A model generated the notes under the pieces. That model searched no databases. It had not been told where the DNA came from and was given only the letters and a program-made list of their open reading frames with translations. A stretch of DNA of 33,974 nucleotides from an uncultured Flavobacteriales bacterium (GTDB lineage: Bacteria > Bacteroidota > Bacteroidia > Flavobacteriales_G > Salibacteraceae), in NCBI GenBank assembly GCA_938091155.1, contig CALKOP010000104.1:1-33974 (forward strand). The letters are read 5' to 3'. Below, one piece after another: positions 29,801 to 33,974 of the stretch (its first letter is position 1; the number at the start of each line of letters is the position of its first letter). Both the position numbers and the translations under genes were made by a program.

Positions 29801-30172
29801 ACGAGTGTTAACCGCATTAAGGACTTCAGCCCTCATCAGCATGCTTTCACTTTCTCGTTTTCGAGGAGACACTTCTTCCAAATCTTCGGATTCGTAAGGC
29901 TTACGACCACTGTGTGGAAAGAAGAAAACACGATTTGGGTTGATGAGGTTTTGAAGATCGTTGTAGAAAAACGCTGCTTCTTCTCGATCATTGAAAATCA
30001 TCAAGTGATGAGCATGGCTTTTCTTGAATGCTGCAGCGGCAACAAAGCTCAATGCACCGCCCACAACTCCCTTTAATCTGTGACGAACAGGCGTAGCAAG
30101 CTCAGGTCCAAAATCGAATTCCCCGATTTTCGGACTTTTTTCAAACAGCTTTTTTAGATCATCAATTCCCAC
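26798..30172 (-). CDS. mfd: Transcription-repair coupling factor
   Basis: 1124 aa: CarD-like RID ([25 protein letters not shown]), helicase motifs [65 protein letters not shown] C-terminal domain. Confidence 0.98.
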   Translation of the reverse strand: [1124 protein letters not shown]

Positions 30173-30270
30173 AGTTCAGTAGCGGTTGCGAATGTAGGTT
30201 TCTACTTGATTTCATATTAATTAATGGCCTATAATGAGGTTCTCTAACTTAGTATTAAACTCCCATCACT

Positions 30271-30770
30271 ATGAAATCTCTGACTCTGCTCCTTTTCATC
30301 AGTCACATCTGAATAACAGCCAGCGCACAATCGATTATTTACGTGGATGCGAATAACAACGAAACACAAAATGGAAAAAGTTGGAGCACCGCATTCAATG
30401 ATTTTTAACAAGCCATTGACTCGGCTATAATAGGCGATACAATTTTTGTAGCTAAAGGTGTTTATTACCCATCCCAAATTGCAGGTAGTGGCTCAAACGA
30501 ACGAGCCAAAACATTTCTACTTGGGTCTCATTCCCGCATATATGGTGGATTTGAGGGTAATTATACCAGTGTTATCGATGCATTTGTAATAAGAGATGGT
30601 TACGCAGATAGTTCAAGCACACTGAGTATTGGCGTCAAATCCGAAATGAGAGAATAGCTAACGAAATGATTCAAATCGACATTTCTAACCTTGAAGTTGG
30701 GACACACATTATAAAAGCTCCATTAAGTGATGGAAGCGAAACATCAAAACGCTTGTTGATTTCGGATTAA
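30271..30770 (+). pseudogene. Collapsed beta-helix / T9SS-type secreted protein remnant
   Basis: ATG 30271: MKSLTLLLFISHI*ITASAQSIIYVDANNNETQNGKSWSTAFNDF*QAIDSAIIGDTIFVAKGVYYPSQ...YGGFEGNYTSVIDAFVIRDGYAD; in-frame TGA 30310-30312 and TAA 30406-30408; later ISNLEVGTHIIKAPLSDGSETSKRLLISD* resembles a T9SS C-terminus. Confidence 0.75.
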
Positions 30771-30816
30771 TACTGGCCAAATTATAGACTAATTCTAAAT
30801 AAGAATCGCGTCTAGT

Positions 30817-31779
30817 CTAACTAAGTGCCTCATCCATCATCACTGGACTACCCACATAGAACGGGCAGCGCTGATGCAATTCAGTAGGTTCAATCTCCAA
30901 TATATCTTGTGTTCCATCTGAACCTTTGCCGCCTGCATTCACCGCGAGAAAAGACATCGGATTGCATTCGTATAACAGTCTCAATTTACCCTTAGGTGAA
31001 TCAACCGTAGCTGGGTAAACATAGATGCCACCTTTCAGTATGTTTCGGTGAAAATCCGCCACTAACGAACCGATATATCTACCGGTATACATGCGCTTTC
31101 CATCCGCCTTGCGTTTGTCTTTACAAATCTGTGCGTAGCGTTTTAGGTTGTCATCAAAATCATCGAGGTTCACCTCATTAATTGAATAAACCTTTCCATC
31201 AGCAGGGAACTTTACATTCTCATTAATCAATCTGTACTCTCCAGAGTTTGGATCTAATGTGAAAATGTGAGTTCCAGAACCTGTGGAGAACACCAATTGT
31301 GTGCTCACGCTATAATTCACATAACCCGCAGCAATTTGATGCTTACCCGCCTGAAGAAAATCTCCTTCTTCTAGTCCTGATCCTTTTTCCGAAACCCTTT
31401 TGTAAACGGCGAAGATGGTGCCAATAGCAACATTAACATCAATGTTAGATGACCCGTCCAATGGGTCAATCATGATGACATATTCGCCATTTAGAGATTC
31501 GTCAAATTGTAAAGCATCGTCTTGTTCTTCACTTGCTAATCCTGCTAACTGGCCACAAGCTCGAAACTCCTTAATGAAGCACTCGTCAGCATATACGTCC
31601 AGCTTTTGCTGCTCTTCGCCTTGAATGTTTTCTGATCCCTTGGCACCGTATATATCCGCTCCTAATCCTGCACGACTCACCTCACTTTGCACAACTTTGG
31701 ACGCGTCTTCAATCGCCTTGAAAACCTCGATTAAAGCGCTTTCTGTGCCTTTATCCTCTAAGAATTTCTTTAGCTCCAT
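30817..31779 (-). CDS. fbp: Class 1 fructose-1,6-bisphosphatase
   Basis: MIDPLDGSSNIDVNVAIGTIFAVYKR; GKRMYTGRYIGSLVADFHRNILKGGIYVYPATVDSPKGKLRLLYECNPMSFLAVNAGGKGSDG. Confidence 0.96.
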   Translation of the reverse strand: MELKKFLEDKGTESALIEVFKAIEDASKVVQSEVSRAGLGADIYGAKGSENIQGEEQQKLDVYADECFIKEFRACGQLAGLASEEQDDALQFDESLNGEYVIMIDPLDGSSNIDVNVAIGTIFAVYKRVSEKGSGLEEGDFLQAGKHQIAAGYVNYSVSTQLVFSTGSGTHIFTLDPNSGEYRLINENVKFPADGKVYSINEVNLDDFDDNLKRYAQICKDKRKADGKRMYTGRYIGSLVADFHRNILKGGIYVYPATVDSPKGKLRLLYECNPMSFLAVNAGGKGSDGTQDILEIEPTELHQRCPFYVGSPVMMDEALS

Positions 31780-31782
31780 TGC

Positions 31783-32718
31783 CTACTTAAATTTGGACAA
31801 AGGTGATAAATTCCCGCTCTTTCGGGCTGCTGCTAATTCCACTTCGGCCTCTGTTAGCGGAGTAAGTCCAGCTTGTAAAAACCGATAACTATCCAAGGCA
31901 TACATCACATCATAGCCCATTGGCAAAATTTCGTCTGTAATAATCGCTGGTAAATCATTTTTATACGAACTGAAATACCGTTTCTTAACCAGTGAAAAAA
32001 GTTCATTTCCATTTTTATCGAACACCGAATAATGCACTTTAATGAGTCGATTAAAATCTTCGGATTCCAACTCTCGTTGACTGCCAGCGGCATTCATTAG
32101 ATTTAGTTCATTCACGAGTAGGAAATAATCGCCTTTGTATTTAGGAGCTAAAGAATCAAATACAATTTCATTATAGATTCTTGCCTTCGTAATAAGCTCT
32201 CGATTATCTGCCACACTAACAATTTGACCTCGTTCAACCCTTGTTCCTGGTTCCGGGCCTGGATCTGCGTTTGTCTGAATCTTAGTCCAGTACATGGTAA
32301 GTTTTCGCTTGAATCCTTTATCATCTAAAACAACAGGTGGAGCATATGGCTCTACCGAAGGACTTACAACCTTATAGATGAAATCTAAATCTTCGTTGAC
32401 CACTGGATCATCAGCGTGCATACTCACAAAATCGTTGTGCTCCTTAGCGCCAATCAAAATAGCGTTGTCCAATCCTTTTCGAAAAAATCCGCGAGTATGC
32501 TGAAAAGTATAATTGGTGCCTTCCGCAATGTAGCGGTCAATTTCACTTAAGTATCGATTTGGGTGAAACGGTACTACTATCACATTTGGTCGTTCAAGCA
32601 TACCAATACTATCGCGATAAAAGCCAAGATATAGCGAGTCGTTTGTTGGTCCATAACCAGATTGACCAGTGGCGCTAATGCAAAAAAGCACCATAAGGGA
32701 AAAGAGTATTGATTTCAT
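31783..32718 (-). CDS. Hypothetical secreted protein
   Basis: 311 aa ORF with signal peptide MKSILFSLMVLFCISATGQ, ending 4 nt before the fbp start (likely operon). Confidence 0.65.
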   Translation of the reverse strand: MKSILFSLMVLFCISATGQSGYGPTNDSLYLGFYRDSIGMLERPNVIVVPFHPNRYLSEIDRYIAEGTNYTFQHTRGFFRKGLDNAILIGAKEHNDFVSMHADDPVVNEDLDFIYKVVSPSVEPYAPPVVLDDKGFKRKLTMYWTKIQTNADPGPEPGTRVERGQIVSVADNRELITKARIYNEIVFDSLAPKYKGDYFLLVNELNLMNAAGSQRELESEDFNRLIKVHYSVFDKNGNELFSLVKKRYFSSYKNDLPAIITDEILPMGYDVMYALDSYRFLQAGLTPLTEAEVELAAARKSGNLSPLSKFK

Positions 32719-32845
32719 AAAGTAAAGCTACCCCGATGGCGCCAGCGATGACAGACTTGTACATTCCTTTTGCAACAGCTGAGTGTGAAAAGCAAATAAG
32801 TGGAATGATGTTGGTCACTTTCACTCATCAACTAAGCGGCCTTCT

Positions 32846-32853
32846 TACATTTG
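32846..32853 (+). promoter_or_regulatory. TAnnTTTG -7 element (TACATTTG)
   Basis: Exact motif 25 nt upstream of the hmgA ATG at 32879. Confidence 0.45.
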
Positions 32854-32878
32854 TTCAGATTCATTTAAAAAATAGCTC

Positions 32879-33974
32879 ATGCCATTTTACCATAAGCTCG
32901 GAAAAATTCCACCCAAGCGCCACACTCAATTTCGACAAGAGAACGGGAAACTCTATCAAGAACAACTCTTTGGTACCATCGGTTTTGATGGCATGTCCAG
33001 TAACTTATATCATGTTCATGCACCAACCCGTGTCGCTAACATTGGCGAAAGCATAAGTATGAAGGCCGAGATTGCCGTGGAAAACAACATGAAATCTCGT
33101 ATGCTGAAAGGGTGGGATATTGAACCTAAAGGCGATTATCTAGAAAGTCGAGTGCCTGTTTTAGTAAACAACGATGTGCAATTGATATTGTCGGCACCTA
33201 AGCAGTCACTTCGTAGCTATTTCTATAAAAACACCGATGCTGACGAACTCATTTTCGTGCACAAGGGCACAGGTAAACTAAGAACACAATTCGGCAATAT
33301 TGATTTCAAATACGGAGACTACTTACTGGTTCCTAGAGGGATTATCTACCAAATTGACTTTGATGGAGAAGACAATCGGCTTTTCATAACCGAATCACGT
33401 CAGCCAATTTATACTCCCAAGCGTTATCGAAATTGGTTTGGTCAGCTGCTGGAGCATTCTCCATTCTGTGAGCGCGATATCAGGCCGCCACACGAAATAG
33501 AAACGCATGATGAAAAAGGTGAGTTCATCATGAAAGTAAAGAAGCAAGATGCTCTTCACACGCTCACCTACGATCGACATCCATTTGATGTTGTTGGCTG
33601 GGATGGCTACAATTTTCCATATGCTTTTAGTATCCATGATTTTGAACCAATAACAGGCCGTATACACCAGCCACCTCCCGTTCACCAAACATTCGAAACC
33701 AGCACATTTGTAGTCTGCTCATTTGTGCCAAGGCTCTACGATTACCATCCAGATTCTATACCTGCGCCATACAACCACAGCAACATCGACTCAGATGAGG
33801 TTCTATATTATGTTGATGGAGACTTTATGAGCAGAAATCATGTTGAGAAAGGATACATCTCATTGCACCCAGCTGGAATACCGCACGGACCACACCCTAG
33901 CGCAATGGAAAGAAGTATTGGTCAAAAAGAAACATTAGAATTAGCGGTAATGGTAGATACCTTTGCCCCGCTTC
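32879..33974 (+). CDS. hmgA: Homogentisate 1,2-dioxygenase, 3'-truncated by window end
   Basis: Manual translation MPFYHKLGKIPPKRHTQFRQENGKLYQEQLFGTIGFDGMSSNLYHVHAPTRV...DELIFVHKGTGKLRTQFG...RPPPVHQTFETSTFVVCSFVPRLYDYHPDSIPAPYNHSNIDSDEVLYYVDGDFMSR...PAGIPHGPHPSAMERSIG; open to the window edge so absent from the track. Confidence 0.92.
   Translation, partial: MPFYHKLGKIPPKRHTQFRQENGKLYQEQLFGTIGFDGMSSNLYHVHAPTRVANIGESISMKAEIAVENNMKSRMLKGWDIEPKGDYLESRVPVLVNNDVQLILSAPKQSLRSYFYKNTDADELIFVHKGTGKLRTQFGNIDFKYGDYLLVPRGIIYQIDFDGEDNRLFITESRQPIYTPKRYRNWFGQLLEHSPFCERDIRPPHEIETHDEKGEFIMKVKKQDALHTLTYDRHPFDVVGWDGYNFPYAFSIHDFEPITGRIHQPPPVHQTFETSTFVVCSFVPRLYDYHPDSIPAPYNHSNIDSDEVLYYVDGDFMSRNHVEKGYISLHPAGIPHGPHPSAMERSIGQKETLELAVMVDTFAPL

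Noticed and set aside
29618-30076. 152 aa + strand ORF antisense to mfd
   Set aside because: Lies fully inside a strongly supported mfd reading frame; no recognisable protein features; typical shadow ORF.
32736-33056. 106 aa + ORF upstream of and overlapping hmgA
   Set aside because: Mostly overlaps the clear hmgA frame in another phase and has no recognisable domain; the first 140 nt are probably intergenic.

Overview
The window looks like ordinary chromosomal DNA from a Bacteroidota (Flavobacteriia-like) bacterium. I infer this from T9SS C-terminal sorting domains, TAnnTTTG promoter motifs and family recognition. It carries recognisable core genes: an initiator tRNA-Met, pheT, dnaG, rpoN, asnS, mfd, fbp and an rfbB-like gene. 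It also carries aromatic and aldehyde catabolism genes (paaZ with a coupled ABM-domain protein, a paaY-like gene, partial hmgA, two further ALDHs) and a carotenoid pair (crtZ plus a lycopene cyclase domain gene). Two genes run off the window edges and are missing from the ORF track: a sensor histidine kinase (1..1220, -) and homogentisate 1,2-dioxygenase (32879..33974, +). I found no convincing new defence, mobile or CRISPR system. The main signal beyond annotation is gene decay between intact core genes. One remnant joins the N-terminus of a flotillin-partner (NfeD/YqiJ-like) protein to a flotillin C-terminus. Others are a YqaA/DedA-like remnant fused to a T9SS C-terminus whose ancestral stop interlocks with the mfd stop, a truncated SbtA-like permease, a collapsed beta-helix/T9SS protein with in-frame stops, and two frameshifted secreted-protein genes. 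Regulatory candidates are a helically phased TTAAC array upstream of the histidine kinase and a 21-bp perfect hairpin placed symmetrically between two convergent stop codons. All family names come from reading the translations by eye; no searches were run.
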